From Asbonarchaeum sp964517675 (GTDB lineage: Archaea; Nanohalarchaeota; Nanosalinia; Nanosalinales; Nanoanaerosalinaceae), in assembly GCA_964517675.1 (NCBI GenBank), contig CAZFEL010000001.1, positions 468,301-532,300 on the forward strand: a stretch of 64,000 bases of DNA, in the 5' to 3' direction. Positions 1 through 7,528 of this stretch are shown here, in pieces. The position numbers and the translations under genes are program-made. The notes below the pieces were generated by a model. That model was given only the letters and a program-made list of their open reading frames with translations. It made no database searches and was not told the DNA's origin. Each line of letters starts with the position of its first letter. The first letter of the stretch is position 1.

Positions 1-1040
1 ATATAGGTATTACTGCTTCTGATTTTGAAGACGAACTCTACTTCCCCAACGACCAGGACGAGGAACTTGCAGCCCAGATCTCCTCGGCGCTGAATGCCGG
101 TAAGCACATCATCTTCACCGGGCCGCCGGGGACCGGGAAGACGGAGCTGTCTGAGATCGTCGGCAAGAAGGTAACGAAGGAAGAAGATGAGAAGGTCACC
201 GGCTACCAGGTCACCACGGCGACCTCGGACTGGTCGACGTTCGATACCGTCGGTGGCTACATGCCGGAGAAGGAGTCCGGCGGTGACTTGGAGTTCAACC
301 CCGGATTCGTCCTGGAACGACTCCCGGGCGGGGACCATCCTAACCGCAACCAGCTGCTGGTGATCGATGAGATCAACCGGGCCGACATCGATAAGGCCTT
401 CGGCCAGCTGTTCACCGTCCTCTCGGGCCAGGAGGTCAGCCTGCCGTTCGAGGCAGGTGAGGACGGTGACGAACAGGAAATCACGATCACCCCTGCGGAC
501 GAACACGATGGATCGATCGAGGAACACGAGTACGTCGTCCCCGAGTCCTGGCGGATCCTGGCCACGATGAACACCTACGATAAGACCTCCCTGTACGAGA
601 TGAGCTACGCCTTCATGCGACGGTTCGCGTTCATCCGTGTGGACGCACCTGATCTTGACCAGCTTGAGGACGATGGACTGGTCGAGCTCCTGGAGGAGTA
701 CAACGAGGTCTGGGGTATTGACATCGATGAGGATGAGTTCGAGGCCGTGGGCAAGATCTGGCAGGCGATGAACACTGGCAGTGAACGCAGGAAGATAGGC
801 CCGGCGATCGTCCAGGACATGCTCCAGACCATCGGACAGCGTCTCAAGGCAGATGAGGATGCTGATAGAGAACGACTGCGGACAGAGGCAGTGGTCTCCT
901 ACATCCTGCCCCAGCTCGAGGGGGTCAGGAAGAACGACGACATCGTCCGGAGCATCATCGATACCGATGTGGTGGATGATGATCGGCTCAAACGCGTGGC
1001 AGGCGACATGCTCCAGGTCACGATTGATGAACAGGACTGA
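1..1040 (+). CDS. mcrB: McrB-like AAA+ NTPase, 5' end outside window
   Basis: The frame is open from base 3 and no start is visible, so the N-terminus (where a DNA-recognition domain would sit) is missing. The roughly 345 visible residues are an AAA+ domain: Walker A GPPGTGKT at 120-143, a Walker B segment reading LLVIDEINRAD, and MNTYDKTS at 567-590, which matches the MNTxDRS signature that marks the McrB branch, followed by MRRFAFI. In McrBC-type systems McrB hydrolyses GTP and translocates on modified DNA, driving the McrC nuclease. The stop overlaps the McrC-like start by 14 nt, so the two are translationally coupled. Modification specificity cannot be read from this part. Confidence 0.85.
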   Translation, partial: IGITASDFEDELYFPNDQDEELAAQISSALNAGKHIIFTGPPGTGKTELSEIVGKKVTKEEDEKVTGYQVTTATSDWSTFDTVGGYMPEKESGGDLEFNPGFVLERLPGGDHPNRNQLLVIDEINRADIDKAFGQLFTVLSGQEVSLPFEAGEDGDEQEITITPADEHDGSIEEHEYVVPESWRILATMNTYDKTSLYEMSYAFMRRFAFIRVDAPDLDQLEDDGLVELLEEYNEVWGIDIDEDEFEAVGKIWQAMNTGSERRKIGPAIVQDMLQTIGQRLKADEDADRERLRTEAVVSYILPQLEGVRKNDDIVRSIIDTDVVDDDRLKRVAGDMLQVTIDEQD

Positions 1041-2373
1041 TCTCATCGAGGAGCTGACTGAGGACATCCTGACCTACGTCATGCACGGGGCCTTCCCCGA
1101 GGACAGGATAGCCGAGGAGATCAAGTACGACGACCTCGACAGCCGGTTCGAGGACTACGAGCGTCTGATGGACCTCCACTTCATCCTCCAGGACGATGTC
1201 ATCGAGTTCGTGGAGGAGCTCCCGCACCGGCTCCGCGGGATCAAGACCCAGACGCGGAACGTCTCACGGAAGCGACGCGGCACCGTCGATGGTCGGATCA
1301 ACTGGTCCGCGACCATCCAGCAGCGGTACGCCCGGAACCCAAAGGACTCGTCCCTGTTCGTCTGTGACAACCGCTCCGAGCACTACGATATACCCGAGAA
1401 CATCGTCCTCAAGCGCCTCCTCTCGATCATCCACTCCACACTGAAGGACTGTCAGGACTACCTGGAGGAGGACCATGACTGGGTCAACGAGCGGTGGGAC
1501 GAGGACCTGATCGAGGACATGATGCGGATCATGGAGCGTAACGTCCATGTGACCCGGATCAAGGATCCTGATCAGTACGAGCCGACCGACAGGATGCTCG
1601 ATGCGGCGGATGGTTCTAGGCAGGAGATCTACCAGGAGGCCGCCGACCTCATCGGACGGAGGAAGGACCTCTTTGCCGGTGAAAAGGACCAGATCAAACG
1701 CGTCCTGAATGAAACCGCCATCACCCCGGACGATGACGAGACCCTGTTCGAGCTCTACGTCCTGTTCCGGTTCATCGCCACGATCGAGTCCATGGAGGAC
1801 GACGGTGGCTTCACGCTGAAGACGATCAAGCACCACAAGCAGGAGATTGCCTCACTGACCACCGGCTCCCGAGAGATTCGGCTGTACCATGACAGTTCTG
1901 GGGAGGAGGATATGTCGTTCCTGTACGATCGGAGCGACGATGAGACCCGGCCTGCGAAGGTCCACCAGGAGACGAAACAGGTCATCAAGCAGTACTTCGG
2001 GAAAGAGCCTGATGAACAGACAGGTAGACCCGATGTCATCGTCCTCGAGGTGATCGATGAGGAGGCGAACGAGTACGAGTACCTCATCACCGAGGTCAAG
2101 AACTCCACCAACAAGGACACGATTCGTCAGGGTATCAAGGAGACCCTGGAGTACCTGGCGTTCCTGACCGTGGATGACGAGCCGGCCTTCGAGGGGGATG
2201 ACCGTTCCGAGATCTTCGGCTCCGGGTACAACGGCGTGCTCGTTGTCCAGGATCTGGATGAGGAACCGAAGGAGGTTGATGACCAGGAGGACCAGTCGAT
2301 CTCCATCCTGCAGGCCGGACAGCTCCAGGATGAGGAAGGCCCACTACGGGAGGTCATCGAGCGGGTCGTGTAG
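1027..2373 (+). CDS. mcrC: McrC-like PD-(D/E)xK nuclease subunit
   Basis: 448 residues from ATG 1027, chosen because it overlaps the end of the McrB-like gene by 14 nt. The middle is helical and charged. The C-terminal third contains RPDVIVLEV followed about 20 residues later by LITEVK, the D...ExK core of a PD-(D/E)xK endonuclease, as in McrC proteins. The role would be cleavage of modified DNA after activation by the NTPase. No methyltransferase follows, as expected for a type IV modification-dependent system. The assignment rests on the pairing and the nuclease core; the N-terminal half I do not recognise in detail. Confidence 0.75.
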   Translation: MNRTDLIEELTEDILTYVMHGAFPEDRIAEEIKYDDLDSRFEDYERLMDLHFILQDDVIEFVEELPHRLRGIKTQTRNVSRKRRGTVDGRINWSATIQQRYARNPKDSSLFVCDNRSEHYDIPENIVLKRLLSIIHSTLKDCQDYLEEDHDWVNERWDEDLIEDMMRIMERNVHVTRIKDPDQYEPTDRMLDAADGSRQEIYQEAADLIGRRKDLFAGEKDQIKRVLNETAITPDDDETLFELYVLFRFIATIESMEDDGGFTLKTIKHHKQEIASLTTGSREIRLYHDSSGEEDMSFLYDRSDDETRPAKVHQETKQVIKQYFGKEPDEQTGRPDVIVLEVIDEEANEYEYLITEVKNSTNKDTIRQGIKETLEYLAFLTVDDEPAFEGDDRSEIFGSGYNGVLVVQDLDEEPKEVDDQEDQSISILQAGQLQDEEGPLREVIERVV

Positions 2374-2418
2374 AGCCAGATTCCGTTTAGAGAATAGAGG
2401 AGTCCACCCCGATTTACT

Positions 2419-2430
2419 GTTAAAAATTTT
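2419..2430 (+). promoter_or_regulatory. TATA-like box for the gene at 2450
   Basis: Sequence gttaaaaatttt centred about 25 bp before ATG 2450, so transcription should begin at or near the start codon. Confidence 0.55.
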
Positions 2431-2449
2431 GTGGTCTTATAGTAGACAC

Positions 2450-2806
2450 ATGGACCTGGATAGATTGGAGGCGTACCTTCCTCGGGAAGGGGAACGAGAG
2501 CGATTCAGGGAAGAAGCTGAGGAGTTTCACGGTACGTTATTTCCTCCTGAGAGTTGGTCGGACATGGATAAGTTCTGGGCGGCAGTTTACTTTGCCTGCA
2601 ATGCGGCAGAGGAGGGTAGTGCGCCACGTGATGAAATCAAGGAGATTTATGAGGATTTAGATACAGATCGTGCAATGCGAAAACAGATTCATGGTGCTGA
2701 TGGGGTCAAGAAAATAGACGTCAAGGACGAAGAGCACCTCAAACTTACTGCAGACGGCCTGCGGAAGTGCCGTGAGCTCTTCAGTGGTGACAACGATGCT
2801 GATTGA
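2450..2806 (+). CDS. small winged-helix-like protein, island gene A
   Basis: 118 residues from ATG 2450, set by the TATA box. I do not recognise the family. The N-terminal 40 residues are charged and helical. The rest (from about residue 38) reads like a winged helix: a long helix WAAVYFACNAA, a segment RDEIKEIYEDL, then a wing-like stretch ending in LKLTADGLRKCRELF, the usual helix close of wHTH proteins. The next gene starts inside its 3' end. Base composition from here to about 5.7 kb is clearly more AT-rich than in the rest of the window, which suggests transfer. Function unknown; a DNA-binding or adaptor role is inference. Confidence 0.6.
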   Translation: MDLDRLEAYLPREGERERFREEAEEFHGTLFPPESWSDMDKFWAAVYFACNAAEEGSAPRDEIKEIYEDLDTDRAMRKQIHGADGVKKIDVKDEEHLKLTADGLRKCRELFSGDNDAD

Positions 2807-3158
2807 TGAGCCAGATGAACTCCTGGAGGAGCTGGAGGACAAACTCAGTGAGTATTTCAAAATCAGCCGTGAGGCTGGCCCCATACCAACCGATGCCTGC
2901 GATGATCTTAGCAGTAGAGAGAAGCTACATCGGTTCTATGCTGCGCTACGATACGCAGAAAGGAAGCTTGACGAGTCGCAGATCAACATAGAGAACCAAA
3001 AGGAGTTGGCTGAGCGGCTGGATGTGAGCCACGATAGCGTGAAGAAGGCGCACCAGATATTGCGGGAAGAAGATGTTTTGGTGAAGGATGGAGACCGGCC
3101 ATTCAAGCACAAGATTACTGACTACGGACTGGACCGCCTAGTCAATCCTGAAGCGTAA
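2796..3158 (+). CDS. small winged-helix protein, island gene B
   Basis: 120 residues from ATG 2796, overlapping the upstream stop by 11 nt. The first 40 residues are acidic and probably coiled. From about residue 48 there is a long helix RFYAALRYAERKL and then a clear helix-turn-helix, NQKELAERLDVSHDSVKKA, followed by a wing and ITDYGLDRLV. The layout matches the C-termini of the genes at 3917-4306 and 4708-5088 on the other strand. Its 3' end overlaps the convergent gene by 17 nt. Regulator or DNA-binding adaptor is the likely role; the target is unknown. Confidence 0.65.
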   Translation: MLIDEPDELLEELEDKLSEYFKISREAGPIPTDACDDLSSREKLHRFYAALRYAERKLDESQINIENQKELAERLDVSHDSVKKAHQILREEDVLVKDGDRPFKHKITDYGLDRLVNPEA

Positions 3159-3924
3159 GCTCTGTGCCGTAGTTCTCCTCGACATACAACCGACCCTGGC
3201 GTGTCAATTTAGCCCCATCATCGTTCTCGTGAACGTGCTTCTGATCGTTTGCATTATGTAGATTCGGCCGGATGGTACTGTTATCTTCATCGTCGATGTA
3301 CGCGTAGAGATCCTTCCGGGTCACCCTCTCTGGGTAGAAGTGATAGAGGACGAGCAAAATCTTATCCTTTGTTTTGATGTTGTCTATCAGGATCATGATG
3401 TCCCCTCCTTCGAATTCCTCTACGAACGGAAGACTACGTGTGCTAACTTGCTCCATCCGCCGGCGTAGTTCTTCAACGTCGATGTCTTCTGTACCGTACA
3501 CCCGGATGAACTCAGATATGACCCATTTTGTGGTCTGATGTGCGAAGTAAGCATCAATCATCTGCGGATTGATTTCGTCCTTATGCACCGCTCCTCGCTC
3601 GGAGCGAATTGTATAGAGCGAGTACCGTGCAATCCGAGGGAGTATCTTCCGTATCGATTCTGGAATGCTTCCTTTTGACTGGTTCTCTAACTTGTCTTGT
3701 ACATCAGAAAAACGCGGCTGGGTCGAATGTCCATCTGAGAGGAGTTCTTCGAGTAATTGGAAGACGGTCTCGGTGAACTTACCGGTCTTGTTCAGCGTCT
3801 TCTCATAGTCTTTCCTGTGGAAAGATTTTGTCAGAGAGATATGCTGTTCAATGAGCTCTTGAAAAAGTGTTGAATTAAGTTCTGAGCCTGCTACTGAAGC
3901 CACGAGCTCGTCTTTATTAATCAT
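3142..3924 (-). CDS. helical protein with HEPN-like motif and C-terminal winged helix, island gene C
   Basis: 260 residues from ATG 3924, last gene of a four-gene minus-strand operon (5088 to 3142) with overlapping or nearly touching genes. Residues 1-145 are all-helical. IRSERGAVH at 106-114 gives R107-x6-H114, compatible with the R-x4-6-H catalytic motif of HEPN ribonucleases, and is followed by a helix YFAHQTTKWVISEFIRV as in Abi-type HEPN proteins. Residues 186-255 form a winged-helix-like unit (KILLVLYHFY, TRKDLYAYI, AKLTRQGRLYVEE). Beside McrBC, a defence effector is plausible, but HEPN membership needs a profile search. It could also be only a helical regulator. Confidence 0.6.
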   Translation of the reverse strand: MINKDELVASVAGSELNSTLFQELIEQHISLTKSFHRKDYEKTLNKTGKFTETVFQLLEELLSDGHSTQPRFSDVQDKLENQSKGSIPESIRKILPRIARYSLYTIRSERGAVHKDEINPQMIDAYFAHQTTKWVISEFIRVYGTEDIDVEELRRRMEQVSTRSLPFVEEFEGGDIMILIDNIKTKDKILLVLYHFYPERVTRKDLYAYIDDEDNSTIRPNLHNANDQKHVHENDDGAKLTRQGRLYVEENYGTELTLQD

Positions 3925-4306
3925 TATTAATGTAATCTAAGGCATCTGAGAGTTTTGAGTACACGAGGCGATGTTCGGCGGAATCAACTTTCTCAATGAA
4001 CCCCTTCTTCAGCAGATCACTGATACCCGATCGTATAGTATTCTTTTCTGCTGATATTACGGAATAGAGTTCTTCGTTTGGTACACTATCGGAATCACGA
4101 GAATTAGCGTTGTAAGCAACTGCAGTACCAATCACCACAGACAGAACTTGCCGTACTACTGCTTGATTGGAGTCTTGAGGGATGATGCGCCCATCCTCGT
4201 CTTTGAACACAGTCTGGATTCGATCAAATTCTTCACGTATCTTCTCTTCCTTCGATACGCGCATGTTCTCTTCATACATCTCCTCCAGTGATTCTTGATC
4301 ACTCAT
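3917..4306 (-). CDS. small winged-helix protein, island gene D
   Basis: 129 residues from ATG 4306, which overlaps the upstream gene's stop by 8 nt; its own stop overlaps the next start by 8 nt. Acidic, probably coiled N-terminus to about residue 40, then a hydrophobic helix (VVRQVLSVVIGTAVAY) and a helix-turn-helix PNEELYSVISAEKNTIRSGISDLLKKGFIEKV. The same arrangement is seen in genes B and F. No enzyme motif. Tight coupling suggests it acts with its operon partners. Confidence 0.6.
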   Translation of the reverse strand: MSDQESLEEMYEENMRVSKEEKIREEFDRIQTVFKDEDGRIIPQDSNQAVVRQVLSVVIGTAVAYNANSRDSDSVPNEELYSVISAEKNTIRSGISDLLKKGFIEKVDSAEHRLVYSKLSDALDYINND

Positions 4307-4703
4307 TGTCCCTCATCTCGTCTACCATCTGTTCGCCTGTTTGCGTGAGCACATATTCCTTGGCACCTTTCTCGGTCTTACCAACCTCCATCATCTGCCC
4401 TTGGGAGACGGCCTTCGAGACCGTATCGCTGGGATTGGCGGGAGGGTTCCATTTAATACGTCTGTACCCTTCCCGGATGTCCTTGGTGGTAAAGGAGTCC
4501 ACTCCATCGTGGTTCTCCAGGTAATGTCCGATAACCAGCGCCCGCTCTCGGTGGTTTGAGGGGTCGAACTCGAGTGCGAACTCGTTTATGGATAGTTTTT
4601 TCTCACGGGGCTCGGTGTCTCCGCCATCTAAACTCCTTTCTAAGGCGGTAAGGCGATCTTCCACGTCCGACAAACGTTCTTTGATTTCTTCTATCTCTCC
4701 CAT
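4299..4703 (-). CDS. coiled coil plus winged-helix protein, island gene E
   Basis: 134 residues from ATG 4703; a longer reading upstream would run into the preceding gene. Residues 2-25 (IEEIKERLSDVEDRLTALERSL) are a strong coiled coil, suggesting dimerisation. The C-terminal 80 residues have ALVIGHYLENH, TTKDIREGYRRI, a Pro/Asn-rich turn, DTVSKAVSQGQMMEVG and YVLTQTGEQMVDEM. This is the layout of small archaeal winged-helix proteins that end in an LTxxG helix. Function unknown. Confidence 0.6.
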   Translation of the reverse strand: MGEIEEIKERLSDVEDRLTALERSLDGGDTEPREKKLSINEFALEFDPSNHRERALVIGHYLENHDGVDSFTTKDIREGYRRIKWNPPANPSDTVSKAVSQGQMMEVGKTEKGAKEYVLTQTGEQMVDEMRDNE

Positions 4704-4707
4704 TCTT

Positions 4708-5088
4708 TTAGACCCCCAGTTCGTCGAGTGTTTTTCCCACTCTGTTGGTAGAGATCTTGTGCTCGCCGTCTTTCTTCCGTTTGATCTTACCGGCATCTTT
4801 CAGTTCATTGATACCCCATTCTATGGTTCCCTTCGGCCGTTCCAGCTGCTCAACAAGTTCCTTGTTTTTGAATGTGGCGTCGTCTGTGTATCCTGCCTTC
4901 GAGGCATAATGCTTGCCCACACCATAAAGGAGAATCTCCTCTTTGGTGGAAAAATCTTGATCGGGTTTCAGGAAGACGCGACCGTTCTCACTGAGTTCGA
5001 CCGCCTCGATCACCCGGTCGAAATACTTCTCTAGTACGTCCTCTTTGTCGGTGGTCATCTCGTCTTGAATCTTATCTTCTAGGTTCAT
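4708..5088 (-). CDS. small winged-helix protein, island gene F, operon leader
   Basis: 126 residues from ATG 5088, first gene of the minus operon, with a TATA box 27 bp upstream. After an acidic N-terminus there is a long helix (EEILLYGVGKHYASKAG) and a helix-turn-helix NKELVEQLERPKGTIEWGINELKDAGKIKRK, then a wing and a closing helix. It matches genes B and D in architecture by eye. As leader of the operon it could be the autoregulator, but nothing in the sequence proves this. Confidence 0.62.
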   Translation of the reverse strand: MNLEDKIQDEMTTDKEDVLEKYFDRVIEAVELSENGRVFLKPDQDFSTKEEILLYGVGKHYASKAGYTDDATFKNKELVEQLERPKGTIEWGINELKDAGKIKRKKDGEHKISTNRVGKTLDELGV

Positions 5089-5109
5089 GCTTTGTCCTGC
5101 GCCCCGGAG

Positions 5110-5120
5110 TTTTATAATAA
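5110..5120 (-). promoter_or_regulatory. TATA-like box of the four-gene minus operon
   Basis: On the minus strand the sequence reads tattataaaac, centred 27 bp before ATG 5088, so the operon is probably leaderless. Confidence 0.6.
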
Positions 5121-5264
5121 TAATTATCGGCTGCCGGAAAAGTGAACACCTCCGCCATGATGGAGCAATTCATAAGATATCTAAAGCAGTTTTATTTATA
5201 AATAAAAGCGATAGTGGATAAATTGTTTCGACATCGTCGATCAACAAACTTATCAGGCAGGAAA

Positions 5265-5298
5265 AAAACTTGTCTTATGTGGCCTATAGACAAGTTTT
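5265..5298. repeat. perfect 11-bp inverted repeat (hairpin)
   Basis: Arms aaaacttgtct (5265-5275) and agacaagtttt (5288-5298) are perfect reverse complements separated by 12 nt. It could be a protein-binding dyad, an RNA hairpin or a transposon scar. Confidence 0.7.
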
Positions 5299-5342
5299 AG
5301 AGCTATCATTATTATGGCCTGGTAGAAGTGCGACGATGTTGG

Positions 5343-5554
5343 AGCCAAGTATTGAATATATTAATTGAAGAAGTATTGATGCTTTATAGGGGCTAATTTG
5401 CCGTTTTTGCGAACAAAAAATTAAATAACTTGGCTGCATTTTTGGCATGGGTCAGCCTGTGGTCGACAAAAAACCGCTCAAAATCGATTAATAGACCTAT
5501 TTATCGCCTGTACAATAAAGTTTTTGTTTCCCAAATATGCAGCCAAGTATTGAA
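5343..5554. repeat. AGCCAAGTATTGAA direct repeat with inverted copy
   Basis: The 14-mer agccaagtattgaa occurs at 5343-5356 and again at 5541-5554. Between them, acttggctgcat at 5428-5439 is the exact reverse complement of atgcagccaagt at 5537-5548. A partial copy (aagtattga) lies at 5371-5379. The mixture of direct and inverted copies resembles iterons or element ends. Confidence 0.7.
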
Positions 5555-5696
5555 AGTAATTTTTATTTGCTATCTCTTTATAAATTGTCGGCGTTGTTAC
5601 TGCTGTGGCCGAGGGCACTGACTGGGATAGGCGTGCTCTGGCGGAATGATGTGGGTCTGACAGGGTCAACTCTGATCACCGCGCGACTACCCAATC

Positions 5697-5706
5697 CTCA
5701 TATACA
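5697..5706 (+). promoter_or_regulatory. TATA-like box for the gene at 5727
   Basis: tcatatacac centred 25 bp before ATG 5727; leaderless start expected. Confidence 0.5.
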
Positions 5707-5726
5707 CTCCAGGCCAACAGTACCCC

Positions 5727-6227
5727 ATGGCCGAGACCTACGAGGACGTCCCGGGCGAGGGCGTGGAGCTGGACGACGGCAGGACGGTCTATGTCCATCC
5801 TGTCAGCCACACCCACAACCTCAACCCGATGTTCCGGCCCGGGGACGAGATGAAAGCCTACATCCACGACGAGATCCAGGACTACGTCGAGGACGGGACG
5901 GAGGGCTACATGGAACAGAACCTCCCGAGTGACTACGACCTCGACGATGACTACACCCACGAGATCGACGACCACGACTGGGCCGAACATGAGTACTCCC
6001 GGATCTGGTCGGAGATGGAGGACGAGGCGAAATGGGAGCGCCGGAAGGCGCTGTTCTCGATGCTCACGCTCCCGCTCAAGACACCGCTGATCATGGCCCG
6101 GATGTACAAGAACGAGCTCCTCGGCCCCAGCGAGGAGGAACAAAAGCGACATGAGGAGGTACAGCAGGAGATCTCGTACCTCAACGATCCGGATGCTCTC
6201 GATGAGGACGTCGAGGACGATCGATGA
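5727..6227 (+). CDS. acidic protein of unknown function
   Basis: 166 residues from ATG 5727, supported by the TATA box. I do not recognise the family. A conserved-looking N-terminal stretch reads GRTVYVHPVSHTHN and then MFRPGDEMKAYIHDEI, with several His residues. The middle is extremely acidic. A short hydrophobic helix (ALFSMLTLPLKTPLIMA, about residues 110-127) could be an amphipathic or membrane-associated segment, and the C-terminus is a charged coil. GC content returns to the high level of the rest of the window here, marking the end of the AT-rich island. Confidence 0.65.
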   Translation: MAETYEDVPGEGVELDDGRTVYVHPVSHTHNLNPMFRPGDEMKAYIHDEIQDYVEDGTEGYMEQNLPSDYDLDDDYTHEIDDHDWAEHEYSRIWSEMEDEAKWERRKALFSMLTLPLKTPLIMARMYKNELLGPSEEEQKRHEEVQQEISYLNDPDALDEDVEDDR

Positions 6228-6273
6228 CCCGGTGACATAAAACCATTCCCGTGCCTGTCCGTACCGGTACCCG

Positions 6274-7164
6274 ATGCTGTCCCCGACCGAGCTCGGCCTC
6301 GTCCTCGCGGTCCTGACCGCCGCCCTGAAGGGCATCCAGGACCTGGTCCAGAAGCACAGCGCGGTCGCGACCGACGAGTACGTCACAGGCTGGAGCGCCC
6401 GCTTTTTCGGCCTCCTCGTGCTGGTCCCGGTCAACCTCTACTACGGCATCCCCCGGATCGAGCCCGCCTACCTCTATGCCATTGTCCCTATGGGGATCGC
6501 GATAGCCGCCACCTCGATCATGATCGCCCGGGCCTACAGGCTGTCCGACGTCTCGGTGGTCTCTCCGATGTTCGCGACCGGGCCGATGCTGACGGTCATC
6601 ACCGCCTTCCTCATCCTCGGCGAGCAGCCTTCCCTGCCCGCGATCGCCGGCGTGGTCCTGATCTCGGTCGGGGCTTACCTGCTCAAGGCAGACGGCACGG
6701 CTGACCGGCTCGCACCGCTCCGGCGCCTGGCATCGGACCGTGGCGTCCAGCTGATCGTCCTCGTCGTCATCATCTACAGCATCACCGCGACGATCGACAA
6801 GATCGGGCTCACTGCCTCCTCGCCGGTCTTCTGGGCGCTTTCCACCTACACACTGTCCGCTGTCATCATGTTCCCGATCATGGTACGGAAGACCCCGGAC
6901 TGGCGGGAGAAACTACAGACCTCCTGGCGACCCCTGCTCGTCCTCGGCCTGCTGGGCGGCTGCTACATCATCCTCCAGCTGACCGCCATCAGGCTGACAC
7001 TGGTCGCCAACGTCATCGCGATCAAGCGCCTCTCGATGCTGCTCGCGGTCCTGGGCGGTGTCCTCGTCTTCGAGGAGGGATCGATCCGGCAGCGCCTCGG
7101 TGCCGCCGCCGTCATGGTCACGGGGGTCATCCTGATCGCCGCGGGATCCGGCAGCCTGCTGTGA
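6274..7164 (+). CDS. EamA/DMT-family membrane transporter
   Basis: 296 residues from ATG 6274, about ten hydrophobic helices, the usual size and two-repeat layout of EamA (drug/metabolite transporter) proteins. The first repeat ends AIAGVVLISVGAYLL and the second ends VMVTGVILIAAGSG, the matching last helices of each EamA half. Substrate unknown; amino acid or metabolite export is common in the family. A TATA-like gacataaaacc lies about 35 bp upstream. The last 39 nt of the gene recur almost unchanged at 7910-7948. Confidence 0.85.
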   Translation: MLSPTELGLVLAVLTAALKGIQDLVQKHSAVATDEYVTGWSARFFGLLVLVPVNLYYGIPRIEPAYLYAIVPMGIAIAATSIMIARAYRLSDVSVVSPMFATGPMLTVITAFLILGEQPSLPAIAGVVLISVGAYLLKADGTADRLAPLRRLASDRGVQLIVLVVIIYSITATIDKIGLTASSPVFWALSTYTLSAVIMFPIMVRKTPDWREKLQTSWRPLLVLGLLGGCYIILQLTAIRLTLVANVIAIKRLSMLLAVLGGVLVFEEGSIRQRLGAAAVMVTGVILIAAGSGSLL

Positions 7165-7210
7165 CACCTGAGATCATCGATAAAGGTACCGGTTGCACCA
7201 GTCCGGCCCG

Positions 7211-7522
7211 CTATGCCGTCGCGGGCTGTGGGTACTGGCTGGTGATGGTGCTGCGCTGGCCGTCGATGACGAGCTCGATCTGGATCCGGAGCAGGTTCTC
7301 GTCCTGGTCGACGGTTACATTGACCTCATCGATCGAGTCGAGGTCCTCAGCCGTCAGAGGGAGCTTCTGTGTGGCATCGATGATCTCCAGCCCGAGGAAG
7401 TCCCCGTCTGTGTCGAGGTCCAGGACGAAGCCGCCGAGTTCCAGCGACTGATCGAAATCCTCATACTCCTCTTCCTCGATCACGAGGACATCAATATCGT
7501 CGTTGTAGTGTGCCTGGATCAT
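7211..7522 (-). CDS. DUF2283 protein, probable antitoxin
   Basis: 103 residues from ATG 7522, starting 6 nt after the stop of the DUF4258-like gene. The N-terminus YNDDIDVLVIEEEE, followed by GGFVLDLDTDGDFLGLEIIDAT, is the DUF2283 pattern (YDxxaDvLyi ... LDxDxxGxixGIEI). DUF2283 proteins commonly sit beside DUF4258 proteins and are treated as antitoxin candidates. Here the putative toxin gene comes first. The antitoxin role is inferred from pairing. Confidence 0.75.
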   Translation of the reverse strand: MIQAHYNDDIDVLVIEEEEYEDFDQSLELGGFVLDLDTDGDFLGLEIIDATQKLPLTAEDLDSIDEVNVTVDQDENLLRIQIELVIDGQRSTITSQYPQPATA

Positions 7523-7528
7523 GCGGGG

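Larger units (their letters stand above)
5089..5726. other. AT-rich non-coding stretch with repeats
   Basis: About 640 bp without a convincing gene. It is the most AT-rich stretch of the window. Short open frames exist (5430-5621 plus, 5478-5669 minus), but they have no start signals and a Cys/Lys/aromatic-rich composition unlike the acidic proteins around them. It contains an 11-bp perfect hairpin (5265-5298), a 14-nt direct repeat (5343 and 5541) and a 12-nt inverted repeat (5428 and 5537). It may hold a non-coding RNA, a regulatory region or a decayed mobile element edge. I see no tRNA, integrase or transposase. Confidence 0.6.

Noticed and set aside
5294..5305. gttttagagcta, identical to the first 12 nt of the Streptococcus pyogenes CRISPR repeat
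   Set aside because: Only one copy, no spacer periodicity and no cas genes; a single 12-mer match found after the fact is likely chance.
5430..5669. Short frames in the AT-rich gap on both strands
   Set aside because: Under 65 codons, Cys- and Lys-rich composition foreign to this genome, no start signals, and they overlap each other.
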